A DNA stretch of 6,631 nucleotides, from the NCBI GenBank assembly GCA_964345005.1, contig CAYFPQ010000117.1:1-6631 (forward strand), read 5' to 3'. Below, piece after piece: positions 1-6,483 of this stretch; position 1 is the first letter of the stretch; every line of letters starts with the position of its first letter. The notes beneath the pieces were generated by a model that was not told where the DNA came from, did no database searches, and saw only the letters and a program-made list of their open reading frames with translations. Source of the stretch: JABMPJ01 sp964345005. Lineage in GTDB: Bacteria > Verrucomicrobiota > Kiritimatiellia > UBA8416 > JABMPJ01. A program made the position numbers and the translations under genes.

Positions 1-62
1 AGCTCCCCCCGATCCGCGTCGAGCTCCCCCCGATCCGCGTCGAGCTCCCCCCCATCGCGGTT
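1..62 (-). repeat. 21-bp in-frame tandem repeat encoding DADRGEL heptads
   Basis: Positions 1-52 repeat perfectly with a 21-bp period (about 2.5 copies), and 42-62 is a degenerate third unit. Read on the minus strand within the AlbA_2 gene, the units are NRDGGEL, DADRGEL, DADRGEL. The window edge cuts the array, so the copy number is unknown. Because the unit is 7 codons, copy-number change would lengthen or shorten the linker without breaking the frame. Short repeats between the ATPase domain and the C-terminal winged helix are, as I recall, typical of COG2865 proteins. Confidence 0.85.
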
Positions 63-1250
63 TCGCAGGGTCACCCAGACCTCGTGCTCCCCGGTCTTGA
101 ACGCCGGAGCGGGCAGGCCGCGCTCCGCCATCTTCTCGTGCATGCGCAGGATCCCCTCGCCGGAGTCCCGCATCAGGTGCAGGTCCACGAGGCAGCGCAC
201 GATGCGCGGGTTGCGGCTGACGTGAGTGCGCTCTCCGGCGAGCAGTTTGTCGATGGACACGGTCGGCATCAGCCCGCCCGGGCTGGTGACCTCCATGCGG
301 TCGTCGAAGAGCCAGACCTCGACACCTCGTCCCTGGACGCCGTAGTCGTGGTGGGCGACGGCGTTGAGGATGGCCTCGCGCCAGGCGAAGTCGGGGTATT
401 CGCTGACCGGGCGGAAGACGGCGTCCTCGCCCAACTGCGCGGGGTGGCGCAGCCTCGTGGCGATGGCCTGCCAAGTCTGCTCCAGCACACGGGGGAGCGC
501 GCCCTCGATTCGCGGGAGCTCCTCGACGTTGTGCTCGCGCCCGACCTTCCGCTCGGTGCCGACCACCAGGAACACGCGCACGCCGGCGTTGGGGTGCTCG
601 ACGACGTCTCGGGCGAACAGCAGGTCCGCCGCCTGCCGGAGCTGCAGCGTGTCGCCCCGCCAGTCGGCCAGCCGACGCCGGACCAGGTAGTCCTCGACGG
701 CGACGTCCGCGAGACCGGCGTTCGCCTTGGCCTGCCCGATCAACCCGTGGTCGAGCTGGTCCAGGGTCTTCGACGAGGGCCGGCCCTCGAAGCTCTCGGC
801 CAGGCCGGCGAACTTCAGTGCCCGGATCTGCTCGGGGGAGGCCTGGACCGTCTGGTCGGCCATGCGCAGGGGGAACCCGTCGCCGACGACCTGCACAGGT
901 GCGAAGGCGACGGCCACGTCGAAGACCACGAGCAGCTTGCGCTCGTGCTCGACCTCGAAGCCGGGCTTCTGCGGCGGGTCGAGCCGCTCCCGTGGGACGT
1001 CGAGCAGCGCCTGGACCGCCTTCGGCGGGAGCGAGTGGCCCGTGACCTCGCCGTCGTCCTCCAGGCCGAGGATGAGCACGCCCCCCTCGGCGTTGGCGAA
1101 GGCGGCCACGTACTCGGCGACCTGGTCGCGGACGACGCGCCGGTCCCGAGCGGTCTTGCGTCCGGGCGGGCCCTCGTAGAGCGACTTGCGGTCGAAGTGC
1201 TGGCCCTCGTCGCGACCGATGAAGGGGGTGATGTCGAAGGTGGGGGTCAT
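1..1250 (-). CDS. AlbA_2 / HATPase_c_4 ATP-binding protein, RecG-like putative transcriptional regulator (3' end missing)
   Basis: I translated this frame from ATG at 1250 and it stays open to the window edge (416 codons, no stop), so the C-terminus is missing. Residues about 10-130 match the AlbA_2 (divergent AAA_4) fold: EGQHFDRKS at 15-23, then an AFANAEGG stretch near 50-57 and an ILGLEDDG strand. Residues about 290-375 look like a GHKL-type ATPase of the HATPase_c_4 family: REAILNAVAHHDY (291-303, N-box-like), SPGGL (323-327) and SGEGI (363-367). This domain order is that of COG2865 'RecG-like' regulators, which normally end in a winged helix after a repetitive linker; the linker starts here at about residue 397 and the winged helix would lie outside. 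Such genes are common accessories in type I restriction loci, but their biochemical role is poorly defined. The start has only a weak Shine-Dalgarno (GGGG 11 nt upstream), so coupling to upstream translation is plausible. The family call is firm; the function is inferred. Confidence 0.9.
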   Translation of the reverse strand, partial: MTPTFDITPFIGRDEGQHFDRKSLYEGPPGRKTARDRRVVRDQVAEYVAAFANAEGGVLILGLEDDGEVTGHSLPPKAVQALLDVPRERLDPPQKPGFEVEHERKLLVVFDVAVAFAPVQVVGDGFPLRMADQTVQASPEQIRALKFAGLAESFEGRPSSKTLDQLDHGLIGQAKANAGLADVAVEDYLVRRRLADWRGDTLQLRQAADLLFARDVVEHPNAGVRVFLVVGTERKVGREHNVEELPRIEGALPRVLEQTWQAIATRLRHPAQLGEDAVFRPVSEYPDFAWREAILNAVAHHDYGVQGRGVEVWLFDDRMEVTSPGGLMPTVSIDKLLAGERTHVSRNPRIVRCLVDLHLMRDSGEGILRMHEKMAERGLPAPAFKTGEHEVWVTLRNRDGGELDADRGELDADRGE

Positions 1251-1330
1251 GGAGATGCTTGCCCCACGACGCCGGAATGTGCGGAGCTTTGTGCGGAGCC
1301 GGCCTTGGTTTGTGTGGAGCCCGAGGTCAT
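1247..1330 (-). CDS. Possible 27-codon coupling ORF between ptuB and the AlbA_2 gene
   Basis: ATG at 1330 overlaps the ptuB stop as ATGA (1327-1330), and the TGA of this ORF overlaps the AlbA_2 start as another ATGA (1247-1250). GAAGGGA at 1339-1345 is a moderate Shine-Dalgarno 8 nt upstream. The predicted peptide is low-complexity (rich in S, G, A, T, Q) and resembles no family I know. Its repeated GSTQT / GSAQS / SSAHS pattern simply reflects the 12-bp DNA repeats below it. It could be a translational coupler that carries ribosomes to the next gene, or chance. The overlaps are plainly visible; the claim that it is translated is inference. Confidence 0.3.
   Translation of the reverse strand: MTSGSTQTKAGSAQSSAHSGVVGQASP
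1276..1320. promoter_or_regulatory. Three 12-bp direct repeats upstream of the AlbA_2 gene, candidate operator
   Basis: On the plus strand, AATGTGCGGAGC (1276-1287), TTTGTGCGGAGC (1288-1299) and TTTGTGTGGAGC (1309-1320) are direct repeats; the first two abut and the third follows after 9 bp. They fill the only sizeable gap between ptuB and the AlbA_2 gene, 27-74 bp before its start. Iterated direct sites just upstream of a gene for a predicted DNA-binding regulator suggest an autoregulatory operator. The same bases also encode repeated residues in the small ORF, so the repeats could be coding in origin. Confidence 0.45.
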
Positions 1331-2076
1331 GGCGAGATTCCCTTCGCACGCATCTTTCGCTCGACGTAGTCCACGACCAGCGGGGCGAACGGCGGGAGCC
1401 CTCGAGGGCCGGCTTCACTCGCCGTCTTGAGCCGGGATCGAAGGAACACGCGCCGTGCCCTCTCGTCCGGTAGGATCCTGAGGCGCTCCTGCAGCTCCCG
1501 CTTCACGCTGAGCCGGTTGTCTACGAGGTGGTCGGCGTTGAGGTTGAGCACATCGATGTCGCCCTCGACGCTTTGCTCGAGTGCGTGGATCCAGACCCCC
1601 TGCCTCCTCCCCCCGGCCCAGCCCGCAGGCGGCTCGCCTCGAAACTCGAAGACGTCCTCGGGACGCGGCGGAGCGGAGGTGCCGGGATGCAATTGAAGCG
1701 GTTGGTCTCCGCGCGAGGTATCGCAGTGTTCAACCAGTCCCGACGCTCCCCGGTACTCGCCTCCGCACACGCCGAGCAGGTTGTCCCAGTCGTACATGCG
1801 GCGCGGATGTGCGGTCCGTTCTTCGAAGTGCTCGATCTTCATGCCCCCAGCGCTGTGCAGCTCCGGCCGGTACCCGTGGGGCTTGATGCGCTGCATGCAG
1901 TAGGCGCACAAGCCGGCCTGCTCGGCGCAAAGGGCGTTGCGGGTGTTGTCGGCGCGGGTGCCCGGGTTCCAGTCCCCGCCACTCGGCTCGGTCTCGGTCT
2001 CCGCCTCGATGCGAGCAGCCTCACGCCGAAGGTCGGCGAGGCAGGGCGGCTCGGTGCGCTTGTCAATCGTCCGCAC
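1327..2076 (-). CDS. ptuB: HNH endonuclease, TIGR02646 family, Septu PtuB-like
   Basis: This is a 249-residue protein read from GTG at 2076. There is no in-frame ATG until residue 61, which lies inside the zinc-binding motif, and GGAGG at 2083-2087 sits 6 nt before the GTG. The core is LCAYC (C57, C60), then KIEHF (H83), then DWDNLLGVC (N99, C104), then HCD (H117, C118). That is the zinc-ribbon plus His-Asn arrangement of TIGR02646 HNH proteins. In type I Septu, and in retron Ec78, such a PtuB is the nuclease partner of the ATPase PtuA. Here it overlaps the upstream ATPase gene by 14 bp, the expected ptuAB order and coupling. It should cut nucleic acid once licensed by the ATPase; substrate and trigger cannot be read from sequence. 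The catalytic and zinc residues appear intact. Family call strong; 'Septu' rests on the pairing. Confidence 0.88.
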   Translation of the reverse strand: MRTIDKRTEPPCLADLRREAARIEAETETEPSGGDWNPGTRADNTRNALCAEQAGLCAYCMQRIKPHGYRPELHSAGGMKIEHFEERTAHPRRMYDWDNLLGVCGGEYRGASGLVEHCDTSRGDQPLQLHPGTSAPPRPEDVFEFRGEPPAGWAGGRRQGVWIHALEQSVEGDIDVLNLNADHLVDNRLSVKRELQERLRILPDERARRVFLRSRLKTASEAGPRGLPPFAPLVVDYVERKMRAKGISP

Positions 2077-3328
2077 CGGTGGCCTCCCGGTCGTGAAGCT
2101 CCCACTCCAAGGCGAGAAGCGAGCGATCAGCGCCGCCGACGTCCGCCCGCACTTCGTCGAGGAGCTTGCGAGCGGCTACGAGATCGCCGCTCTCGATCTT
2201 GGACTCCAGCTCGGCGAGCTTGGCCTCCATCCAGTCGGGGCGTTCCGGCACGCCCATCACCTCCTTGAGGATGGCGTTGGAGTCCCGACCGCGGACGTGG
2301 CTCACCGTGCCGACGCCGTCGTCGCGCAAGATACGCAACCACTCCGCGCGGGCCGTGGCGACGACTTGGGGGGAGTGTGTAGTGACCACGAACTGAACGT
2401 TCGGGAAGGTCCGCTTCAGGTCGCCCACGACGCGCCGTTGCCAAGCAGGATGCAGGTGCAAATCCACCTCGTCGATCAACACGATTCCTTCGACTCGCGC
2501 GGGGGCCTCCGAGCCGAAGTGGGGGTTGAGCGTTGCCGCGCGCCAGGCGAGATCAGCGGTCAGCGCGATCAGGCTCCGATAGCCGTCGCTGTAGAGGCTC
2601 AACGGGAGCATCGTCCCGTCGCTGAGCGTGACCGCCAACGTCTCGAGCTCGATGTTGTAGCCGAAGGACCGCACCTCTTCGAGGACGCTCTCGACAGCAG
2701 CTTGGACGGCCATGAGATGTGCTGACGGCTGGCCTCTCTGGAGGCTCGCGTAGGTCAGACGTCGCATCCAGGTCGCTACGTGCCCGAAGAAGTCTGGCGC
2801 CGACAGCGCGCTCTCGTAGCCGTCGAGCCTCGAAGCTGGCTCATCGTCGCGCTGGTCTGCCTCGAGGTCGTCCCACAAGCGAGAGGACGGGTAGTACACC
2901 AGCAGGGGGAGATCGATGGCACGGCCCTCACCGACTCGTTCCTCCAGCGTCGCCCCCCACTTGGCGATCTTGGTTCCGTTGACGCTCTTGCCGCTTCTGG
3001 GGGTCACCCTCCAATGGGCACTCTCTCGGTCCACGTCAGCCGTCAACACCACCTCGTTCGGCTTCGGCCTCTCAACCGTGAGCACATCGCCCAGGGAGTG
3101 CACGACCTGGCGCCGGTCCGTGTCCTGAAGCAGAACGACCTTCAAGCCATCCATGCGTCGAAACAGAGCACCGAGAGAGGCTGTGCAGGCCTCAAGCACC
3201 GCCGTCTTGCCCGACCCGTTCGGTCCGACGAGTACGTTGAACTCTGGATGGAATCCCATCGAGAACTTGGCGAACTTCCGGATGTTCGTCAGCTCGACGT
3301 GATGCATCCGAAGGAGCGAGTTGCTCAT
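2063..3328 (-). CDS. ptuA: AAA/SMC-like ATPase, Septu PtuA-like
   Basis: This is a 421-residue protein starting MSNSLLRMHH. The frame is open for a further 159 codons upstream, but that part lies antiparallel-free inside the DUF262 gene in another frame. The ATG at 3328 is chosen because GGAGG at 3337-3341 sits 8 nt before it and homology-like sequence begins there. Walker A is GPNGSGKT at 35-42. An ABC-signature-like YSDGYRS is at 246-252, Walker B with DE and an H-rich loop is IDEVDLHLHP at 285-294, and the H-loop is TTHSP at 316-320. The region between about 45 and 240 is the variable insert typical of OLD/RecF-like ATPases. No TOPRIM nuclease follows the H-loop, unlike OLD proteins, so any nuclease must be supplied in trans; the HNH gene directly downstream fits. 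It probably senses infection and controls PtuB by ATP binding. Another AAA_21/AAA_15 defence ATPase is possible. Confidence 0.88.
   Translation of the reverse strand: MSNSLLRMHHVELTNIRKFAKFSMGFHPEFNVLVGPNGSGKTAVLEACTASLGALFRRMDGLKVVLLQDTDRRQVVHSLGDVLTVERPKPNEVVLTADVDRESAHWRVTPRSGKSVNGTKIAKWGATLEERVGEGRAIDLPLLVYYPSSRLWDDLEADQRDDEPASRLDGYESALSAPDFFGHVATWMRRLTYASLQRGQPSAHLMAVQAAVESVLEEVRSFGYNIELETLAVTLSDGTMLPLSLYSDGYRSLIALTADLAWRAATLNPHFGSEAPARVEGIVLIDEVDLHLHPAWQRRVVGDLKRTFPNVQFVVTTHSPQVVATARAEWLRILRDDGVGTVSHVRGRDSNAILKEVMGVPERPDWMEAKLAELESKIESGDLVAARKLLDEVRADVGGADRSLLALEWELHDREATGADD
2083..2087 (-). promoter_or_regulatory. Ribosome binding site of ptuB (supports GTG start)
   Basis: GGAGG on the minus strand, 6 nt upstream of GTG at 2076 and inside the end of ptuA. 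It supports a GTG start and a 14-bp gene overlap, consistent with translational coupling. Confidence 0.7.
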
Positions 3329-3336
3329 GGTGTCTG

Positions 3337-3341
3337 CCTCC
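3337..3341 (-). promoter_or_regulatory. Ribosome binding site of ptuA (decides the start)
   Basis: GGAGG on the minus strand, 8 nt before ATG at 3328, in the 40-bp gap after the DUF262 gene. It decides between this start and the much longer open frame running back into the upstream gene. A second ATG at 3307 (MHHVEL) lacks a comparable site. Confidence 0.75.
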
Positions 3342-3368
3342 AGGGTCGAGAATGGTTGCTGGGCATCG

Positions 3369-4796
3369 TCAACGCGCACCCTCCTCGAGGTCGAGTCGTC
3401 TCGGCGCCCAGATCGTCTCGGCCAACCTTCGATAGAGGTACTGGCGCTTCTTGATCTGCTTCTTGGTGAAGTGGTCGTACGCCTTGAAGGGAAGGTCGTG
3501 GGCCCTGATAAAGGCGTGGAAAGCCGGGTTGTTCTTGTAGGTCTGCGGGTGTAGCGACGCGGCGAGCAGGTTCTGCTGGGCGTAGGTCTCGCGCTTGGTC
3601 TCGTACTCGGCATCGTTGAGGCTCTGGTTGATGCCGCGCTGGAGCAGCACCAGCGCACCGATTCGGTTTCGGAACTGGTCGAAGTCGTGGGGATGATCGA
3701 ACTGGTCGGTGAAGCGGTCGAAGTGGTTGGCCCAGATGTGCTCCACCTCGAAGGGGCGGCCACGCCCCTGCGACAGGTAGTGCTCGATGGACGTGCCGAC
3801 TCCACATCCCTCGTCCACGAACCAGGTGAGCCGAGCGAGGATGTGGCGCACTTGCCGGAAGTTCTGCTGATGTACCCGCAGCCGCACGTTGGACTCGAAA
3901 GTCTCTTGCTCCGCGTCGGCCTGAGCTCTCAAGACGCGGGCGAGTTCGGCAACCCCAAGGCCCCGTAGGTCCTTGGCGAGGTTGAACATCGTGTACTTCA
4001 CGGACGAGTAGGCGATCGTGCGGAAGTTCCAGACCCTGCGGGCCAGCCAGATGTCGAGGTAGTCCGACACCAACCGCAGCTTCTGAGTCACCACGCCCGG
4101 ATCATCGCCGGGCTCGAGTGCGGCCAGGAGGAGCATGAACTGGTGGGTGAAGCCGCGCTGCCCGTTGAAATAGACACTGGGCAACTCGTCCGTGTAGCGG
4201 TGGGCGGCCTGGTGCACGCGAAGGTACTGGCGAGCGTAGAAGTCGACGTCGCGGGCGACGAAGCGCACGAAGTCCGACGACTTGCTCAAGCCCAGGCTGC
4301 CGCGGCGGTCGCGGACCCATCGGTGAAACTCTGAGCCGATCCGCTCGAAGTCCATGTTCTGGGAGCCCTTTCGTCCGGGTCGGATGGAAGCGGCGTGCAG
4401 GGCACGGAGCCAGTGCTTGAAGAAGTGGGCGTCCTCCGCTTCACCCCGCTCGCGAAGGGCCTGGACGCGCTTCTTCCAGATGTCGTTCACTCGGCGCTGG
4501 TCGTCCTCGTTGGTGATGTTCGCCAGGACGTATCCCTTGAGCATCTCGGGCAACGACAGCGACAGCCCTCGGTCGTTCATGGTCTCGAAGATGGTGTAGG
4601 CATCCTCGTCCGAGTAGGCCTCGATCTCGACGAGGTGCACGTTCTCGAGGAGCCAGTCGATGAAGAAGGGAAGCGCCTCCCCGGTGACGTCGTCGGGCAA
4701 ATGCGTGCCGATGTCGCCGTACCTCGCCACGAGGTTCTGGACGGACTCGGAGGAGTCCTCCGCATCGAAAGGCTCGCCCAGGAAGAGCTTCTCCAT
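3369..4796 (-). CDS. C-terminal part of the GmrSD-like protein (rest of DUF262, plus DUF1524 HNH nuclease domain)
   Basis: This 475-residue frame opens at ATG 4796, but no Shine-Dalgarno precedes it, so it is probably not an independent gene. Residues 1-110 complete the DUF262 domain: ESVQNLVARYGDI (17-29), FIDWLLENVHLVEI (45-58) and the hallmark ETMNDRGLSLS (71-81), then MLKGYVLANI. A helical middle region follows. DUF1524 covers about 335-410 with EVEHIW (H353), FRNRIGALVLL (N377) and GINQSLNDAEYETKRETY (N390, K401), the His-Me finger signature. Its end lies 40 bp before ptuA. Catalytic residues look intact, so decay, if real, is recent. If restarted at the ATG it would give a nuclease domain lacking the DGQQR sensor motif. 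Confidence 0.8.
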   Translation of the reverse strand: MEKLFLGEPFDAEDSSESVQNLVARYGDIGTHLPDDVTGEALPFFIDWLLENVHLVEIEAYSDEDAYTIFETMNDRGLSLSLPEMLKGYVLANITNEDDQRRVNDIWKKRVQALRERGEAEDAHFFKHWLRALHAASIRPGRKGSQNMDFERIGSEFHRWVRDRRGSLGLSKSSDFVRFVARDVDFYARQYLRVHQAAHRYTDELPSVYFNGQRGFTHQFMLLLAALEPGDDPGVVTQKLRLVSDYLDIWLARRVWNFRTIAYSSVKYTMFNLAKDLRGLGVAELARVLRAQADAEQETFESNVRLRVHQQNFRQVRHILARLTWFVDEGCGVGTSIEHYLSQGRGRPFEVEHIWANHFDRFTDQFDHPHDFDQFRNRIGALVLLQRGINQSLNDAEYETKRETYAQQNLLAASLHPQTYKNNPAFHAFIRAHDLPFKAYDHFTKKQIKKRQYLYRRLAETIWAPRRLDLEEGAR

Positions 4797-5185
4797 GCAT
4801 CCAGGTTGAAGCTGCGCTTGCCGTAGCGCTCGCTGAAGACGAGGTCCTTTACAGACACCTGCTGGTCACGTTCGGCCTGCAGGTGGTGCAGGTAGATGAG
4901 CAGCAAGGTGAGCGTCGTGAGCCTCTGCTGCCCGTCCACGACGTACTTTCGCTTGCGCTTGTGGCTGATGACGATCGAGCCCAGAAAGTAGTGGCCGTAG
5001 TCCTCCACGTCGTTGCGCTCGTGCTCCGGAGAGAAGCTGTCGAGGAACTTGCCGGTCAGATCGTCGACGAGTTCCTGGACCTGTGCCTCCTGCCACGCGT
5101 ACTCGCGCTGGTAGAAGTCGATGGCGTACTTGACGCCGTCGAGGAGCTCTCTGACCGTCCGGGCTCGACCGTCGATTCGTTTCAT
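4577..5185 (-). CDS. N-terminal part of the GmrSD-like protein (DUF262, frameshifted)
   Basis: The frame starts at ATG 5185, overlaps the hsdS stop as ATGA (5182-5185) and has AGGAGG at 5193-5198 as a strong Shine-Dalgarno 7 nt away. Genuine homology covers residues 1-130: IDFYQREYAW (22-31), YFLGSIVIS (66-74) and VVDGQQRLTTLTLLL (82-96). DGQQR is the DUF262 nucleotide-binding hallmark in its ParB/Srx-like fold. After residue 130 the frame becomes R/S/P-rich out-of-frame sequence until the stop at 4577. As written, the product is a 202-residue truncated sensor domain without a nuclease. Confidence 0.8.
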   Translation of the reverse strand: MKRIDGRARTVRELLDGVKYAIDFYQREYAWQEAQVQELVDDLTGKFLDSFSPEHERNDVEDYGHYFLGSIVISHKRKRKYVVDGQQRLTTLTLLLIYLHHLQAERDQQVSVKDLVFSERYGKRSFNLDAWRSSSWASLSMRRTPPSPSRTSWRGTATSARICPTTSPGRRFPSSSTGSSRTCTSSRSRPTRTRMPTPSSRP

Positions 5186-6483
5186 GGGGTGGCCTCCTGT
5201 GCGACCGCGAGGGAGGGCGGTCGCGTGGCGGTCGTGGGGATCTGGATCTGGCCGGTGACCGCTGCGGTCATGAGGGCCTGGCGGTACTCGCGCAGGCAGT
5301 CGAGCTGGCCTGCCGCCTTCTCGGTCAGGGCGTCCGAATGCTGCGTGGCTGTCGAGACTTGATCGAGAATCCGGTGCTGTTCCTCCGCGGGCGGCCAGAG
5401 GATTGGGGCCTCTTTCAGATTCGAAGACGAGATGGAAGCGAGGTTCGTCGTCTGCTTCGCGTGCAACTGGAAGAACGTCTTCAAGCCGTTCGACTGAGTG
5501 ACGAGGTTGATCCAGTAGGGATTGACCTCAGGATGGGGCCGAACGGCGAAGACGTGATTCTGGTGCAGGCAGACGGGAAGCTGGCCTTCCCAGACCGCGC
5601 CACGTCCCAACTTGTCGTTGTCCCCACCCTCGTTCATCAAGATGTCGCCAGGTCTCAGCGAGTAGCGCCCGACCTCGGCCATACCCACCTCAATCCGCGC
5701 TACCTCGGCGAGATCGAGGTAGCCGTCTTGGACGTTTGCCACCCGAAGATAGGGCAGCAGTGTCGTCTCCCGGCCAGTCAGGTCGCGTCCCTTGGTCACG
5801 CCTCCTCGCACGTGACACAGGAACTTCAGCCGCTTCACTCCCCAATGCGCCGGCACCTCCCCGATCCACTCCACCCCCGAGTCCTTCATCTCCACGCCGG
5901 GGTCGAGCCCCCGCGTCACGGCCCGGTGGATGAGCGCCGCCCGCCGCTCGGCGAGCAGGGCCACGAGCCGCTCCTTCTTCTCGATCAGGGCGTCGATGGG
6001 GGCGGTCTTGCGGTCGAGGAAGTCGGCGATGGCGCGTTGTTCCCACAGCTCAGGCAGAGGCAGTCTCAGTGTCCGGAAGTCCGGGTACATGAGGCGCCAC
6101 TGTGCTGGCCGAACGCCGTAGGCCCGATTTCGGTACTCGGAGACCATGTGGCCTGACCGCAAGAGGTAGTGGAGGAAGCCCGGGAGCACACCCTCTCGGA
6201 CCACCTTCAGAACCATGTAGTCCGGGCTGACGATCCCCCGATGTGCGCTGACAGCGATCGAGCCTTGCCATGCCTTCATCTTGTTCATGACGACATCGCC
6301 CGGCTCAACGAGCTGGTACACGGACAGGTCCATGCCGGCGCGGTTGTGGTTGTCGTCCCGTGAGTCCTTTGGAATCACGCCATAGTCTCTGTAGACGGAG
6401 AGCAGCGTCTCGCCTGCATGGCCCTGGCGCTTGGTCGGCTGCATGACCGACCACACGGGAAACTCCGGCCAGTCTCGCCTCAC
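5182..6483 (-). CDS. hsdS: Type I restriction-modification specificity subunit HsdS
   Basis: This 433-residue protein has the two-half HsdS layout. The first target-recognition domain covers about 1-140 (PGDVVMNKMKAWQGS at 61-75, GIVSPDYMV at 83-91, PDFRTLRLPLP near 134-144). Central conserved helix: WEQRAIADFLDRKTAPIDAL at 147-166 and its coiled-coil extension to about 190. The second domain covers about 205-365 (VEWIGEVPAHW at 204-214, LRPGDILMN at 276-284, SISSSNLKEAPILWPP at 350-365). The second conserved helix is AEEQHRIL at 366-373 with ALMTAAVTGQI at 403-413. HsdS sets the DNA sequence recognised by the HsdM2S methylase and the HsdR complex; the site cannot be predicted here. Start is GTG at 6483, overlapping the hsdM stop as GTGA, with GGAGG 7 nt upstream. 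Length is normal for the family and no disruption is seen. Confidence 0.95.
   Translation of the reverse strand: MRRDWPEFPVWSVMQPTKRQGHAGETLLSVYRDYGVIPKDSRDDNHNRAGMDLSVYQLVEPGDVVMNKMKAWQGSIAVSAHRGIVSPDYMVLKVVREGVLPGFLHYLLRSGHMVSEYRNRAYGVRPAQWRLMYPDFRTLRLPLPELWEQRAIADFLDRKTAPIDALIEKKERLVALLAERRAALIHRAVTRGLDPGVEMKDSGVEWIGEVPAHWGVKRLKFLCHVRGGVTKGRDLTGRETTLLPYLRVANVQDGYLDLAEVARIEVGMAEVGRYSLRPGDILMNEGGDNDKLGRGAVWEGQLPVCLHQNHVFAVRPHPEVNPYWINLVTQSNGLKTFFQLHAKQTTNLASISSSNLKEAPILWPPAEEQHRILDQVSTATQHSDALTEKAAGQLDCLREYRQALMTAAVTGQIQIPTTATRPPSLAVAQEATP
5193..5198 (-). promoter_or_regulatory. Ribosome binding site of the DUF262 gene
   Basis: AGGAGG on the minus strand, 7 nt before ATG 5185 and within the last codons of hsdS. 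The intact strong site shows that translation of the broken gene can still start. Confidence 0.7.

Larger units (their letters stand above)
3369..5185 (-). pseudogene. GmrSD-type DUF262 + DUF1524 restriction protein gene, frame disrupted near 4795-4800
   Basis: Two adjacent minus-strand frames together make one fused GmrS-GmrD-like protein of about 605 residues: DUF262 at the N-terminus and the DUF1524 HNH domain at the C-terminus. The N-terminal frame is collinear to FNLDA (residues 126-130), and homology continues in the -1 frame from (C)MEKLF. GmrSD enzymes are type IV restriction systems that cleave modified DNA, such as glucosylated hydroxymethylcytosine; relatives include BrxU and SspE. 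From memory, family members carry about seven residues (an ERxxC-like segment) between the FNLD and ME blocks. Their absence together with the shift points to a small out-of-frame deletion of 3n+1 bases rather than a single-base error. I see no canonical slippery heptamer at the junction. A sequencing or assembly error remains possible, in which case the gene is intact. Both halves are described separately. Confidence 0.75.

Noticed and set aside
1..62. CRISPR array
   Set aside because: The units are contiguous 21-bp copies with no spacers and lie in frame within a coding gene.
84..1430. 448-codon open frame on the plus strand
   Set aside because: It is antisense to the AlbA_2 gene and part of ptuB. 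Its R/D/V/L/G-rich composition has no recognisable domain, and the opposite strand carries clear motifs. High GC leaves such antisense frames open.
1528..2725. Long overlapping plus-strand frames (1528-2268 and 1937-2725)
   Set aside because: Both are antisense to ptuB and ptuA, with low-information composition and no family resemblance.
2063..3328. Retron Ec78-type module (PtuA/PtuB as retron effectors)
   Set aside because: No reverse transcriptase gene or msr/msd-like structured region is visible next to the pair; the upstream neighbour is the DUF262 gene.
3329..3368. Promoter or terminator in the gap before ptuA
   Set aside because: I found no hairpin with a T-run and no convincing -35/-10 pair in these 40 bases; they hold only the ptuA ribosome site.
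3329..3805. 159-codon N-terminal extension of the PtuA-like ATPase
   Set aside because: It overlaps the DUF1524-encoding end in another frame and is S/R/T/P-rich without motifs. A strong GGAGG and natural N-terminus lie at 3328.
4777..4820. Programmed -1 frameshifting in the DUF262 gene
   Set aside because: No X XXY YYZ heptamer at the frame switch, and a direct shift would still leave the protein without the residues relatives appear to have there.
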